DNA from: Rotaria sordida
Lineage: Eukaryota > Rotifera > Eurotatoria > Philodinida > Philodinidae
Reading direction: 5' to 3'
Length of the DNA: 64,000 nt
Assembly (NCBI GenBank): GCA_905250125.1
Contig: CAJNOL010000866.1
Coordinates: 1-64,000 of the forward strand
A program made the translations under genes and the position numbers. Positions 1 to 11,884 of this stretch are shown here, one piece after another. Each line of letters opens with the position of its first letter. Position 1 is the stretch's first letter. The notes below the pieces were generated by a model that worked only from the letters and a program-made list of their open reading frames with translations, searched no databases and was not told the origin of the DNA.

Positions 1-461
1 AAATAAAACAAAATGAAGATTGTTTTTTTGATGAAGAGTCGCAAAAAGGATCAATTTCAAATCAATTCTCTTATCATAATTATTGTTGTCGATATTTCAC
101 AACCAAGTATCGATTTAATTTTCTTGTTCCACATCATGATTCATATTTAATTTGTTTCTATAACTTCATTCACCAACTACATATGTAATATTTATCGTTA
201 TGTTTATTATTGTATAGATTGTTTCTATATCAAAAATAGTTTCTATTCAACAATCATGACAATACAAAGTTGGAAACTTCTGTAGCATAGTTTTGTTATG
301 AATGTTTTTTTTGTTGATGAAGCTGCATAATTTTGTTATTGAAAACAGAAAGTAAATAAAGAAGAATGATTATTGCTTTTTTTTCTCGTTCGTTTGTCAA
401 AGAAAATAATCAAAGAAATGCATAATTATGTTAACATACGCATATATTCATGTCAGGATGG

Positions 462-578
462 ATGGGTGTAGGTGTGGGTGTGGGTGTTCTTTTTATTCTA
501 CACCCCTACTCCCACCCCTCCCTCATCCACACCCACATCCATACCCACATCCACACGCACACCCACACCCACCCCACA
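462..578. repeat. Telomere-like TG/CA palindrome 1
   Basis: A G-rich arm made of GGGTGT units (462-487) is followed after about 11 bases by a longer C-rich arm (499-578) made of CCCACA and CCACAT variants. On the plus strand the order is G-strand then C-strand, so the arms can fold on each other. The unit resembles the TGTGGG telomeric repeat known from bdelloid rotifers; the variants show it is degenerate. Confidence 0.7.
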
Positions 579-752
579 CTTTCTTTCAATCATAGTAACG
601 ACATAAATCACCCATATAATTAAACATACGTAATTTTTCTTTCATGTCATTGAAAATAGGACAAATTCGCTGTATAAATACAAATGAATGTTTCACGTTT
701 AGTCATATATAGATTTGGCTTCTATTCTCAGCTACGATTTCATCATTCAGTA

Positions 753-788
753 AGGGTGTGGGTCCCATCAAGAAGAACACCCACACCC
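753..788. repeat. Telomere-like TG/CA palindrome 2 (short)
   Basis: GGGTGTGGGT at 754-763 faces ACACCCACACCC at 777-788 across a 13-base loop. It has the same unit and the same G-strand-first orientation as the longer palindromes in this window. Confidence 0.6.
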
Positions 789-1954
789 TCCTTATTTTCT
801 CGACACTATCATATATCTATTATTTGTAAATCCAATGAAATAAAATTCAACGGAGTAAACTGCTGATATAAATCTTGGATTTTTAAAAATAAAGTTCTCT
901 TCAAATATGTATTTTGTTGAAACCATACACTTCTTACATTTTAGTGCTGTCCAAATTAAGATAAATACTTCCTTATTCAAATGCACTAATTTGATCAGAG
1001 TTAGGATACACTATTAAAAAAATTACAGAACAAACAGATCCATATATCTATTTATGAGCACGATTAGGTAGACTTTTAGCGCTGATGTTCATCAATAAAC
1101 ACTTTCATACAATCTTCTACATAGTTAATCAACTTTCAAGCGGTATTTCTCTGTTTGAAAAACTAATAATTCTATCAAAAAACGTTTTATTATTAAATCT
1201 TAGAACTTTACATGGTTACTCATGCATCCAAAAGAATTCTAATATTGCATTTATACACACATTTTGAGGCTTTATGAGCTAGGAAAGTATATGTAAACAT
1301 GAATTGATCTCATCAACCGAAAAAAGCATCTAATTTTGTATCAAAATTAGATATGAAGATTTATTATTTGACATCGATTTTTCATACTGCAGTCGTAATT
1401 CAACCTTGTTTTACAGAACCAACTCCATCAAACCAGACCATAAATGACTATTCGATGCATAAAACGAACGTCTATGGTCCAGTTCAATTATTTGTTTATT
1501 CATCATAGTACGATCGAGTATCGCCATTTTTTTTCAACTGTCAAATATTCCCTTTTTATGATCGATCATTAGATACTTAAAGTGAATTAGTTTGACTATG
1601 GGTCTGAAAATTGGATTCATTAGCGATCATCGTTTATTTTTGTATGTCATCACACAGAAGTTTTTTTCACAAAGATCACCGATGAATGTCGGCAGTAACG
1701 AATAATGTCGCTCTTGCCGTGATTTTCTCCAAAATGATAACTTTTGATTGATTTCTTTGAAAGCTATGGACATCGTGAGAATTACGAAAAAAAGGCATCG
1801 TTTTTCAAGTTTCTTTGCATTAAAAATATGAATTATACAAAATATTGTACAAAAACAAGTCATGAGTGCAGTCTCAAAGATTCAATAATCTCTAGTAAAT
1901 TGATTAATTAAAATCGATTTTTCGTGATGTGCTATATAACTGTCATAGATAGAC

Positions 1955-3809
1955 TTAGTCACTAGAGAGTAGGGCACTCTTTTTTGATGCTCCATGCTTG
2001 CAGACTTCCTTGTCCAATAAAGCCACTTCATGCAGCGCATAAAGTTCTACCAGTGAATAAGCTATGAGTACAAATGGTGTTGATATAAAGTGGAATGCAT
2101 TGCAAAGAATAAAAATACATTGATTAATTTTGATCAATCGCGTAACGAACGCATCAATAAGAAAAGCAATTAAAAAAGTCAGCATTTGCAAAGCTAAGAA
2201 ACCATACATGACATAAGTGATCGATAATGGAACATGTTTGACAAGTCGAATCATGGATAACATGGATGTTAAACCGAACAAACCAGCTGTACACAGAAGA
2301 ACTCCATAATAAATGATCAAGGCAAAGTCTCAAGAAAACGCTGCCATTTTTGGCATATGTATCGATTTGATAATAAAATAATGAAAGACTTCTGCAGCTC
2401 CGATAGTCCAACGACGTGCTTGTCTTGCCCATTCGATAATTTCATATTCAACTGTTTCGCCTGATGTTGGTCCACTAATGACTGGTACAGGAATCATCGA
2501 GATTCGAAGACGTTGCTGTGTTTCACCCATCCATCGAATAAGACAAATGATATCGTCCATTTGATAACGTGGGTGAATAAAATCGCCTTTTTTTGCTAGA
2601 CTAAATGAATAAGAGAAAATACTCATTGTGTTGATGTTGAATGGAATGAGAGCACCAAGCATTAATAAACTTCGTAACAATCCAGTGACACGCATTATGA
2701 ATGATAGACTGTCCAATTTCCAGTTATAAAACAAAGGTGATTGATAGATCGTAGTTAATGCCGGTTGATTCTCTTGTAAATATTTCCAAGTTAATGCTGC
2801 AATATAATCTGGTGGAAATTTCGAATCAGCATCACATGTTGTCACAAGAATATTTTTCATATCATCATCAGCAACATTAATTTGATTAACAGCTGTTCGA
2901 AGACCATAATTCGAATTCGAGCATTTACCTGGAATTTCACCTGGCAAGCCATATGGATGAATAGTACATATGATTCGTTCAAATCCTGCATCTTTGAATC
3001 TATTCTGTAAGTATTCACATTTCTTTTCCTTGTCAGGTGTTTTCTCGTCAAAGGAGATCACCATGATTATTCGATTCACTTCAGTCTGATCGGCTACTGA
3101 TTGAACGATTGTTTCAATCAATGCGATTGGTTCATTGTAACAACTGACGGCAACAATATGACGAATGCGTGTTTTCTCGAGAGCAACAATCATTTAATTA
3201 TACTTACAGGAGTAATTCATTCGCAAAATGAAGACATTTTTCACGGCTAATATTGTAATGACTAGAAAAACCAAAGGTACTTAAAACAATTTCGAAGTTT
3301 CAATGCATTTTCGAATGATCATACCTGTCCATGTGAAAACAAGAACACCTTGAATTGATAGTAGCATATATAAAGCGACTTTATTCGAAATAAATGGAAT
3401 CCAAAACGGAAATGAAACAATAAGCCCTACAAGAAGACTGAATAAAAGATTTCAACGTAGTCGCTGACTACCACCTTTCATTTCGTGGTGGGTTGTACCA
3501 GTTTCAATAATTGTATGTGAAGATGAGATTTCAATGATATTATCTTTATCTTGATTAATTTTTCTCATTTCGATCACTAGATAAGAGTCGAGTGAATATA
3601 GGCCATTGTAGGATTTCACCGACGATTCGAGTTTGTTATTCTGATCGATCAATTTTTCGTTCAATTTCTGTTGATATTTGACGAAGAAAATTCTTCTGCA
3701 GAATTTTCGAAGATGACATAGTGTCTTTTCCTGTATCGTTATCGACGGAATCATAGTACTGATATGATTCGCTCAGAGAGCGAACAAGAGTTCGTGAGTT
3801 ACGCTCCAT
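1955..3809 (-). pseudogene. Decayed membrane GT2 glycosyltransferase
   Basis: A family 2 glycosyltransferase of the membrane-embedded, chitin/cellulose-synthase-like kind, which would move sugar from a nucleotide sugar to a growing chain at a membrane. The reading frame shows HIVAVSCYNEP at the start of the catalytic domain, the DxD-type motif in TTCDADSKF, a MDDI acidic patch, and the QxxRW signature as QARRW. Hydrophobic segments lie before and after. The N-terminal frame probably starts at the ATG at 3807-3809 and needs a frameshift near 3650. An in-frame TGA follows RLR near 3452, a 63-base intron seems to lie near 3260-3330, a TAA precedes the ATG at 3193, and another TGA near 2331 splits the catalytic core from the last membrane segments. 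Both TGA codons sit where CGA (Arg) would read through. Foreign origin is possible but untested. Confidence 0.75.
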
Positions 3810-3903
3810 AATTAAGTAGGGAATTTTAGTATTTTCAATTCACAAGACTTCCTTTACATATATATAGATTCAGTGGTATGTGTCTACCTGAATTTCTCAA
3901 TTC

Positions 3904-4135
3904 GCATTCGTGTGAATGCCATTAGTCACTTCCCTAATTCATCATGTGCGTCAAACTATATACTGTTGTAATGAGTGGCTTATATGAAAGACGTCATTTC
4001 GCTTGGGAAGTGATTAACTGCATTCATGTGAATGCAATTAGTCACTTCCCTAATCCATCATGTGCGTCAAACTATATACTATTGTAATGAGTGACTTATA
4101 TGAAAGACATAATTTCTCCTGGGAAGTGACCTATT
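3904..4135. repeat. 116-bp tandem duplication
   Basis: Two copies of about 116 bp, the first from 3904 and the second from 4020, share long runs such as GTCACTTCCCTAAT and ATCATGTGCGTCAAACTATA with few mismatches. They lie upstream of the cupin gene. No coding potential is visible. Confidence 0.8.
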
Positions 4136-4228
4136 TTGACTCATATCCTGATTAGTGTCTTCCTCTTCCTATTTGTGAGAAGGTAGGCGAGGGCGTCTCC
4201 ATTAATTAGCACATCTACATACGAGGTA

Positions 4229-4504
4229 TGTTCAGATTTCCAAAATAGGAAATTATCCACATTTCTGAAATTTCCATCAGCTCGGTAACTATATAGCAGT
4301 GCAAATCAAAAGTTTTTAGACATATTGGGAATTTCAGAAATTTTAGCAATTTCTGTAATTCCAGAAATTTCTGTAAGTACATAATTACGAAAATTTCAGA
4401 AATTTCGGAAATTACATCATTTTAGGAAGTGATGTAAAATTCAGAACACAAATATTTGAAATCTCCGAGATTTCTGGAATATCCTTTCTAGGAAGTCTGA
4501 ACAC
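4229..4504. mobile_element. Imperfect foldback element, about 275 bp
   Basis: The left end TGTTCAGATTTCC and the right end GGAAGTCTGAACA are inverted copies. The interior is full of AATTTCTGAAATT-like inverted motifs, so the whole stretch can fold. It looks like a non-autonomous inverted-repeat element or its remnant; no transposase is present. Confidence 0.5.
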
Positions 4505-4898
4505 TGCTGCCACATACATATATATATACACATATATATCAAGATGTGAATGTATGTATATCGATTATTTCAAAGCATTCATTAAGTAGGTCAGTGTATT
4601 CAATGAATATTGATATTATTTGATCATGAATGGTCCATCTTTATTTTATTAGTAGTTACAGATCCAGAGAGATACAGTGAGACCAGATGTACGTATTTTA
4701 AATTGATTTCGAATCTTTTCCTTCGGAGTTTAGCATTTTTCTTCAGTCTACATGCTATCTCGCTCTAATAAAATTTAGAACCTGCCTCAGTTTATTAAAT
4801 GGTTAGCAAAAGGTCTTTTGTATCTTTTGGAAATTCTTCTTGATTGTATACCATTTTTAAAACTTGTTTAGATCATTTCTAGATCACTATCTTTGATA
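4505..4898. other. Upstream region of the cupin gene
   Basis: AT-rich sequence between the foldback element and the cupin start. It includes a TA-rich microsatellite near 4515-4540. No distinct promoter motif can be named. Confidence 0.4.
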
Positions 4899-5480
4899 AT
4901 GTTCATTCCTTTTCTTACTCTACTGATCGTTATAATCGATCATGTGTGTTCAAATTCAATAGTTATTGCTCGAAAAAATTCGAATAACTCAATTCCAACA
5001 CTTCCATTTCCAAACTCGTTAGTAAAACACAAAATTCGTGGCAATCAAACCAATCAAACTTTTGTTCTGTTCGAAGGTGAATATTTGAATGAAGGTCCCG
5101 GATATCATATTCATACGAAAGATGATGAACTATTCCATGTTCTGGATGGCAAAGTGCAATTTATAGTGAATGGTACACAATTCTGCGCTTCGACTGGGGA
5201 TTATGTTTATGTTCCGCGAAATGTATCACAAGGTATTCGCGTATATAATCCTAACAACATTGAAAAACGAGTCAAAATCCAAATCATGCTATTTCCATCA
5301 GGACTGGACAATTTTCTCGATGAAATAGCTCTCTTATTTGAACATGATCAACACAATATCACAGCCATCGAAATGATTTCTAAAAAATATGGCATCATCG
5401 GTTTGGGACCAGTTCAATGGGAAGATCTCGGTTGTTTTGCTGATATTTCCGTTAAATCCCTTGACAATAATTCTACCTAA
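4899..5480 (+). CDS. Secreted single-domain cupin protein
   Basis: A 193-residue, intronless protein. It starts at the ATG at 4899, followed by a hydrophobic signal peptide (about residues 1-20, rich in I, L and V). The cupin barrel follows at about residues 45-140. Motif 1 is complete: GYHIHTKDDELFHVLDG gives HxH, the glutamate and the closing glycine. In motif 2 (GDYVYVPRNVSQG) the usual fourth metal ligand His is replaced by Gln. Cupins of this kind bind a metal and act as small oxygenases or isomerases, or only bind ligands, so the reaction cannot be told. The secreted form, lack of introns and setting among decayed bacterial-type genes suggest possible horizontal origin. A polyadenylation signal AATAAA lies at 5536-5541. 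The frame is intact. Confidence 0.8.
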   Translation: MFIPFLTLLIVIIDHVCSNSIVIARKNSNNSIPTLPFPNSLVKHKIRGNQTNQTFVLFEGEYLNEGPGYHIHTKDDELFHVLDGKVQFIVNGTQFCASTGDYVYVPRNVSQGIRVYNPNNIEKRVKIQIMLFPSGLDNFLDEIALLFEHDQHNITAIEMISKKYGIIGLGPVQWEDLGCFADISVKSLDNNST

Positions 5481-6281
5481 TTAATGACAGATGTTTCTGT
5501 TCTTATATTTCTGATTTTGTTAAAATATATTACTGAATAAATTTTCTTGTATTCATATGTTTACATACTATATGTATTGACTTTCAGCTAATCTGAATCA
5601 TTTTTTTTATCAATAATTTCATTGACTTTTTGTGTACACAATAAATTTCTGTTTTTTTTCTCTCAAAGATCTCAAAAACTCATGCAAAAATAATCAGAGT
5701 GTGGATGGCAACAAGGGTGCAATATGTATCCAGTATCTCAACCAAGGGAGAAACAACTAAGACTTCTGTTTTGAAGTCCAATGAAGCTCTGACGTCTTTC
5801 TGAAGTTTTGCGAAGTCTCGTTAAGTCTCATTAAGTTACCTGAAGTCTCATGAAGTCTTATGAAGTCCCATAAAGTCCCATGAAGCCTCCCGGAAGTTTT
5901 GACGCACCTTTAGCGCTTGGAAAATTCATAAGAGAACCAATGAAACAGTCTGGCTTTTTCGGATCTTATTTCAGCAAAAATGTGAGGTTTTATTGTTTTT
6001 GTCAATCTACTCGAAAATTTCGAACTTATTTGGACTGAAGGCCCCTCAAAAAAAGTCACTTTTCGTCAGAATGGTAGAAATTATGACAAACGCACATAGT
6101 AAGATAGCTCGCTATCCGATCTTCCATAAACGACAAAAATTTTTATTCGGTACCTTGTTTTTTCTAAAAAGTTTTGAAGATTTCTGTCATCCCCTATTCG
6201 AGAAATAAGCTGTTTTCAGAAAAAACAGAACGTCTTTTTCGTTTTTTCTCCATGTATAGTTTCTTAATCACTGAAACCAGA
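5481..6281. other. Intergenic region with a 10-bp minisatellite
   Basis: After the cupin 3' end there is a minisatellite (listed separately), then about 350 bases with no supported gene. The small plus-strand ORF at about 5993-6208 has no recognisable domain. Confidence 0.5.
5758..5900. repeat. Degenerate 10-bp minisatellite (TGAAGTCTCA)
   Basis: About ten tandem units of the form TGAAGTCTCA, with variants such as TGAAGTCCCA and TTAAGTCTCA, are clearest at 5815-5890. No coding meaning is evident. Confidence 0.7.
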
Positions 6282-6456
6282 GTGTGTGTGGGTGGGTGTG
6301 GGGTGTGAGTGTCGGTGTGGGTGTGAATATGGGTGTGTGGTGTGGGTGTGGGTATGAGGGTGTGGGTGCAGGTGTGGATGGGTGTGTGTGTGGGTGGTGA
6401 ATGTGGATGTGAAACTTGTTTTCATCATGTATACCTATACCCACACCCACACCCAT
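6282..6456. repeat. Telomere-like TG/CA palindrome 3
   Basis: A long G-rich arm (6282-6410) of GTGTGGGTGTGGG-type units is followed by a 20-30 base spacer and a C-rich arm (6433-6455). The C-rich arm ends directly against the first recognisable codons of the SDR pseudogene. Confidence 0.75.
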
Positions 6457-6457
6457 A

Positions 6458-7137
6458 ACTGATGAATCAGATGGTATTGCTCTCGCTACTGTTCAACAGT
6501 TTGTTTCTGAAGGTGCTTATGTATTTATTACTGGATGACGTCAAGAAGCACTCGATGCAGTAGTCAAACAAATTGGTGGCAAACATGTTACTGCTATTCA
6601 AGCTGATTCAGCTAAATTAGATGATATTGATAATATGATCAACATAATTCAAAAAGTAAAAGGAAAATTAAATATTTTAGTGGCGAATGTCGGTATATTT
6701 GGTTTAAGACCATGAGGATGAACTACAGAAAAATCTTTCGATGATCAGTTTAATGTTAACGTTCGAAGTGTACTTTTTACTGTTCAAAAAGCTTTACCAA
6801 TTTTCGTCGATGATGGTTCAATTATTCTTACTGAATCTAATATGTCAATCAAAGTTCTCCAGCATCAAGCATTTATAATGTCACAATAGCTGCTATTCGT
6901 TCATTTGCACGTTGTTAGATTGCTGATTTAAAAGATCATAAAATTGGTGTCAATTGTCTTTGTCCAGATCTAACTGATACTCCTATGTTAAGAAGTATCG
7001 GTGATACAAAGGAAAGTTCAGAAAAAATACTTAACTCAATGGCAGAAAGTTCTTTTATGGGTTGACTTGGTTATCCATCCGACATTGCAAAAACAGCTGT
7101 ATTTCTTGCATCAGATGATAGTTTATCACAAATATAA
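6458..7137 (+). pseudogene. Broken short-chain dehydrogenase/reductase (SDR)
   Basis: Translated in pieces, this is an SDR of the NAD(P)-dependent oxidoreductase family. It shows a degenerate cofactor loop (DGIALATVQQF), LVANVG in place of the NAG motif, NVNVRSVLF, SIYNVT near the active site, and GVNCLCPD. The active-site Lys of YxxxK reads as Ile. The 5' end is missing: homology begins right at the TG/CA palindrome, inside the nucleotide-binding motif. TGA stops interrupt the frame after FITG, around LRP and after SSFMG. A TAG stop follows FARC, and a frameshift lies near 6850. Three of the four stop sites are TGA where Arg is likely. The style is bacterial (intronless, short core). It is clearly non-functional. 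Confidence 0.85.
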
Positions 7138-8047
7138 AGCTATTAATCGATAGTAAACATGAATTTCTCAAAAAAACTGACAAAGTAATTTAATACAGTA
7201 GTACTGGTTTTTTTTATTCACAATATATATAATTCTCTTTTATAATGAAACAAGCTTTTATTAATTATAAAATTTTTGTTAATTTTTAATTTTTTTAAAT
7301 ATTAGATCAGTTGAATATGACTTTTTTTGGATGAAAATGTATTTGGATTAGGAAAAATATAGATCACTTAATATTAATTTTCAATCAAATCAGAACTCGA
7401 ACAATCGTGTGCATTGAACATAATGGAAGTCTTCAGGAAGGTGTTATATTCGTTCAGCGAAGAGCCAAATGATGAAAGCTTTTGAGTGAGTGAGTGGCGA
7501 ACAGCAAAAAGAAATTACATGAGAGGACTTTGAACCATAAGATGAAATAGTGAAAAACAACTTAGCGAAAAATGATGGGTCACATTTGATGAGAATGACA
7601 AACAAAACATTCTAATTGTCACATATTAATCACAACTAACCAAGAGAAAGTCGATTAGTCTATTCTTTGAAGTCGATCTCTTTTTCTTGTCGATCTTTGT
7701 CAACAATCAATGAAAGAGACGAATCATGACTTTGAAATGACAAAATGTTTCATGAAGTGCTCGCATGATCTTTCATCGAACGAGTCTGAAATAGAAAAGT
7801 GAACGAGGAATAGTACATGAGCACCCTCATCAACAGTTGTGACATGGTTCTCTGGGAAATATCTGGATTGATTTCTCGAAGCAAGGATGAGTGTGTATCG
7901 AGAGCAGTCACACTCATTCACACCCTTGAATCCATGCTGTATTAGTTACGTATAAAATAAAAATAAATCTACAACGAACATTTCAGTTGTTGTTCAACAA
8001 CCTGGACTTAGCTTCCATCCTTTAATATTGAAGTAATCATTGATTTT
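7138..8047. other. Intergenic, nothing recognised
   Basis: AT-rich sequence with only short chance ORFs. I see no RNA gene or domain. Confidence 0.5.
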
Positions 8048-8137
8048 TGGGTGTGGATGTGGGTGTGTGGGTGAATATGTTGGTGTGCGTGAAGGGAAGA
8101 CTTACACCCACATCCACACCCAAACCCACACACCCAT
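8048..8137. repeat. Telomere-like TG/CA palindrome 4
   Basis: A G-rich arm at 8048-8091 (GGGTGTGGATGTGGGTGTGTGG and similar) faces a C-rich arm at 8104-8137 across a short loop. Orientation is again G-strand first on the plus strand. Confidence 0.7.
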
Positions 8138-10094
8138 GTGCTGACAAACTTCAAGTACTCGTTGTAAAAGTTTTACGACAGAGCTTATGAAAACAGAAAA
8201 TCCTTTAAGGGTTTATTATACTTTATATTTGCATTTGCATCAATTCGTCAAAAGGATTCATCATTTGGACATTATCATTCTAAAAACTTGAAAATTCTTT
8301 TCGTACACTCTAAAAAGAAAGTGAGGATGAAGATACTTACTCCAAACATCATCTGAAGAAGGAAGAAAATTACTCTTTGTAATTTTGTCTATAGGTATCT
8401 ATTCAATTATCTATCTATCTTCACATCAACTCCCTCGAAAAATTGTTTTTCGTGCAGACATCACAATCAAAATTACATCGTTGGAAAGAGCGTAAAAACT
8501 AAACAAGGATCTGTATTTATTTTGGAGGTGTATGCCCAAATCTCCAGCAAAAATAGCTAACATCTTTTGTTTTGTCTATATCTCTCTCTGAACGATTGTT
8601 TTTTTTTCTTTCGTCTTTTTTTTTTACTTCACCTGCATATGTTCAAATAGGCTTCTCCATATATCATATGTACAACTAATGAGAAAAAAAGATTGTATCT
8701 TGTTGAAGATGTTGACGATGATGATGAAATTATAATTGACAAAACCGACAAAATCTAAATATAAAAATCTTATTTTGAACAAGGAAAATAGACTCACATC
8801 AAATCACACTTGATTATCGCTATGCAAGAATATTTATTTTCAAATGAATTTCTCATCTAATTCACTAATAAAAAAATACTATTTAAGTCTGTTGTCGAGT
8901 TGGTATTTTAATGACATGAAGAAGATCGATTTCTTTTCTATTTTGCCCTCATTTGAATACAACATCGATGAAACTTTTTTCTAAAATAATCGAAATTAAT
9001 ACGTTTTTTTTTCTCTCATGTTGACCATCACTGATGCTCTTAATTAATCGACCATGTAGAAGGAAAAAACCAGTTTTACGTGTCTTCTCGAATCCACATG
9101 TATTCATATAGAAGATGACGGTCTTGTTAAGAAACGTCATCACCATATTTAATAACAACAATATTCTAAATCTTCCATTATTTTTCAATGGACACCTTGA
9201 TTTTGTAAAACTTTCTATTCTTGCACATTGATTCTCAACAAATATAAACTTCTTTATAGATATTGCTTTTATTATGAGAACACAATATATCCTTTTTTTC
9301 CTAAAAAATAATTGACTCGAAATGAAAACGAAAATTGTCTTAACGTCATTGCCGTGTGTTCTGTTTTGTTAATCTCAAGATGTTGTTATTGTTGTTGTGC
9401 AGTTGACACTTGTACTTTCTTTGATAGTATTCTTGCCTATGATTGAATTTTCTGCAGATCATTTTCAATTTACTCATCAACAAAGAAACACAAAAAGACA
9501 TAAATTCATAGACTCTTCTTTATTTTTTGTAGTATTAATAAACTCGGTTTCAGAACAAAAGAAGACCAAATTTTTTAGAACTTCATTTATTCAACGAGAA
9601 CCTTTTTCCTTTGTTCTTCTCATCCAGAAATAGGTCAAATTCTTTCTTAGAGATCTTAATACTGTTAGTGTTTTTCTTCTCTCATCTTTGAACAGAAGCC
9701 TATATACATGCACGTGCGTATACATGAAAAAAAAAGATAAGATGAACATGGCACTTGCAGTCATATAGTCAGTATCGTATCGACGTCATTTATAAGAATC
9801 AACTAAGAGCATTGAGGACATTCAAACGATTTTTAAAGTTTTTAAGAAAACGACATATTGTAAAAGTAATTTCTAAATATATGCACCAATGTATAAATCT
9901 TATCTTTCTAATTTACAGACAATGGATTGGGTTTATAACAAAGAACCTGATCAGTATAGATAATATATCTAATAAATTTTTATTGATTATTATTTCGTTG
10001 AAAATTAGCTGTTATCATAGACAATCACTGTCTTTGTTCACTAAAAAGTCTAAGAAATAAAATCAAAAGATTATTTTCAAAATGGCTTAACTTC
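8138..10094. other. Intergenic, nothing recognised
   Basis: Low-complexity AT-rich DNA. The ORFs near 8949-9188, 9397-9633 and 9755-10060 show no domain, no splice context and no codon bias, so I do not call them. Confidence 0.5.
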
Positions 10095-10885
10095 TAAGGT
10101 CAATCATTCTGACCGTCGGAAACGGTATCTTACAAGGCGTGAAACGTCTATAAAACGGCGTAATTCCTGCCGTAAACGGCGAAAAATGAGGATCGTTTCG
10201 TGTCTGAAACACGTCGTTATCTGGCGTTTACAGTGTATATTACGATTGTATTTCGTTCTATTCCTGGACTCCTGAAATACAATCATATCTCGTCGTGTCG
10301 TTTACGACGAGTTACGATAATCGCGAACGATCGTATACGACGTCGTAATTAAATTTATACTTACCATTTTATTTCTTGTTCAAGTGATCTAAATTAAAAA
10401 AACATTTATATTAATAAAATTTAAACCTACCATTTTATTACTTATTGAAATGATCTGAATGAAAAAAGTCATTTATAGTTATTAAACTATTAATTACCGT
10501 TCTACTTGTTGTTGACAATATTTATCTTGTAAAATTGGGAACCTATTGAAATCTGAGAAATTTTGAAGAGTTTAAAAGTTTCTTATATGATAGTACAAGA
10601 TCTTATGAGAACTTGTATATTCAAATAGTAATTGCTGCAGTTTTGATAAATAAATCAATTTTCTTAGTAGATTTCAGAAAGAAACGATAATCTATGTGCT
10701 TTCATCTGTTGTATAACGCGTAAACAAGGGATTTTGATTAAAACACGCAATAAGGTGCAATAACGGCGAAAAACGATAGTCATAATGGCCGCTCTTTCTG
10801 GTGGTACATAAACGACCATTGTAAACGGCTATCGTAATATTAGATGTTTTTTATACCGTTTACGGCCGTTCACAATTCGTTATAT
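10095..10885. mobile_element. Candidate non-autonomous DNA element with AAACGG subterminal repeats
   Basis: Two CpG-rich flanks (about 10110-10350 and 10710-10880) surround an AT-rich core. The flanks carry repeated AAACGG/CCGTTT motifs in both orientations: AAACGGTAT near the left end and ATACCGTTTACGGCCGTT near the right. Clustered subterminal hexamers on both sides are typical of hAT-superfamily ends. No transposase ORF is present and the exact ends and target duplication are not resolved. Confidence 0.4.
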
Positions 10886-11359
10886 TTGACCTGAGCAGTA
10901 TATACAGGAGACATCAAAACTATTCAACTAATAGATAATTTCATCTTAGAGAATCATCTGATTTTTGTTAGATTACAGCCTATAGTCTCTAATAGTAAAA
11001 GATTTCAGATCAATCCATTGATCTATTTAGTTTGTATGGAAGATACAATTACAACATGTCATTTTTCATTTTTCAAAAAGTATCCAACTACTTATATTTT
11101 GCAAACTGTTGCACGGTTGTTCTAGATTGAAAATTTCTTTATAATACATAATTCAATAGAACAACTTCCACTCTACGTAATTCTCATAATATTTACCTAA
11201 TTTTATTGTTCAATATACCATTATTAAGAGCAGTACAAATTGCATTAGATATTCTATTTGAATAGAAATTTCATGTTGGAAAATTGTTTTACTCATCTCC
11301 TATGTATACACTAATCATATATTCTGATACATTTGTATTCATGCACTGAAGAAGATAAA

Positions 11360-11655
11360 AGTTGTTTTAACAATGTGGATCTGTAGAGAATCTTTTTTCC
11401 GTACGAAACTCTTATATTTGAAATGAAAACAAATTATATCAATTAAGTTGCATACATTTTGTTACAGTATGAATAGCAGGAGTAAAAAGCTCACCGTAGC
11501 CCTATGCAGACAGAGGATGAAATTTGGAACAATGTACCAAATACTCCTACTCTTTATAACATAAAGAGCTTAAGAAATATAATTGATATCAATTTCAAAT
11601 ATAAAAATTTCGTGTGGAAAAAGAATCCCTACAAATCCACACTGTTAAAACAACA
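11360..11655. mobile_element. Foldback element, about 296 bp
   Basis: The left arm starts GTTGTTTTAACAATGTGGAT and the right arm ends with its near-perfect inverse (ATCCACACTGTTAAAACAAC). Pairing continues with mismatches almost to a centre near 11510. There is no ORF. It is consistent with a MITE-like inverted-repeat element. Confidence 0.6.
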
Positions 11656-11884
11656 TTCTTGATTTTTCCAATACGTAAACAAGATAGTATAAGATCATCT
11701 ATCTGCGTATTTTTTTAACTTTTGATACGTATGTCTAGTCAATAACCGACTATAGAAATGCTATGCTTCATACTATACTAATTAGAAACAATCTTTCCTT
11801 CCTTCCCACAGACACTAGTCAAAGACTATCATAGACTATACATCAATAATGTTTTGTTATAATACATAACCTACTGTAAGAAAG

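Larger units (their letters stand above)
1..1954. other. Gene-poor region with two telomere-like palindromes
   Basis: No convincing coding region on either strand. The only organised structure is two TG-rich/CA-rich inverted tracts, listed separately. The rest is AT-rich sequence with short chance ORFs. Confidence 0.6.

Noticed and set aside
1955-7137. TGA read as an amino acid in the GT2 and SDR genes
   Set aside because: The RIM gene ends in TGA right after a conserved C terminus, and both broken genes also carry TAA or TAG stops and frameshifts, so TGA is a true stop.
462-8137. CRISPR-like regular repeats
   Set aside because: The TG/CA tracts are inverted telomere-like repeats without unique spacers of constant length.
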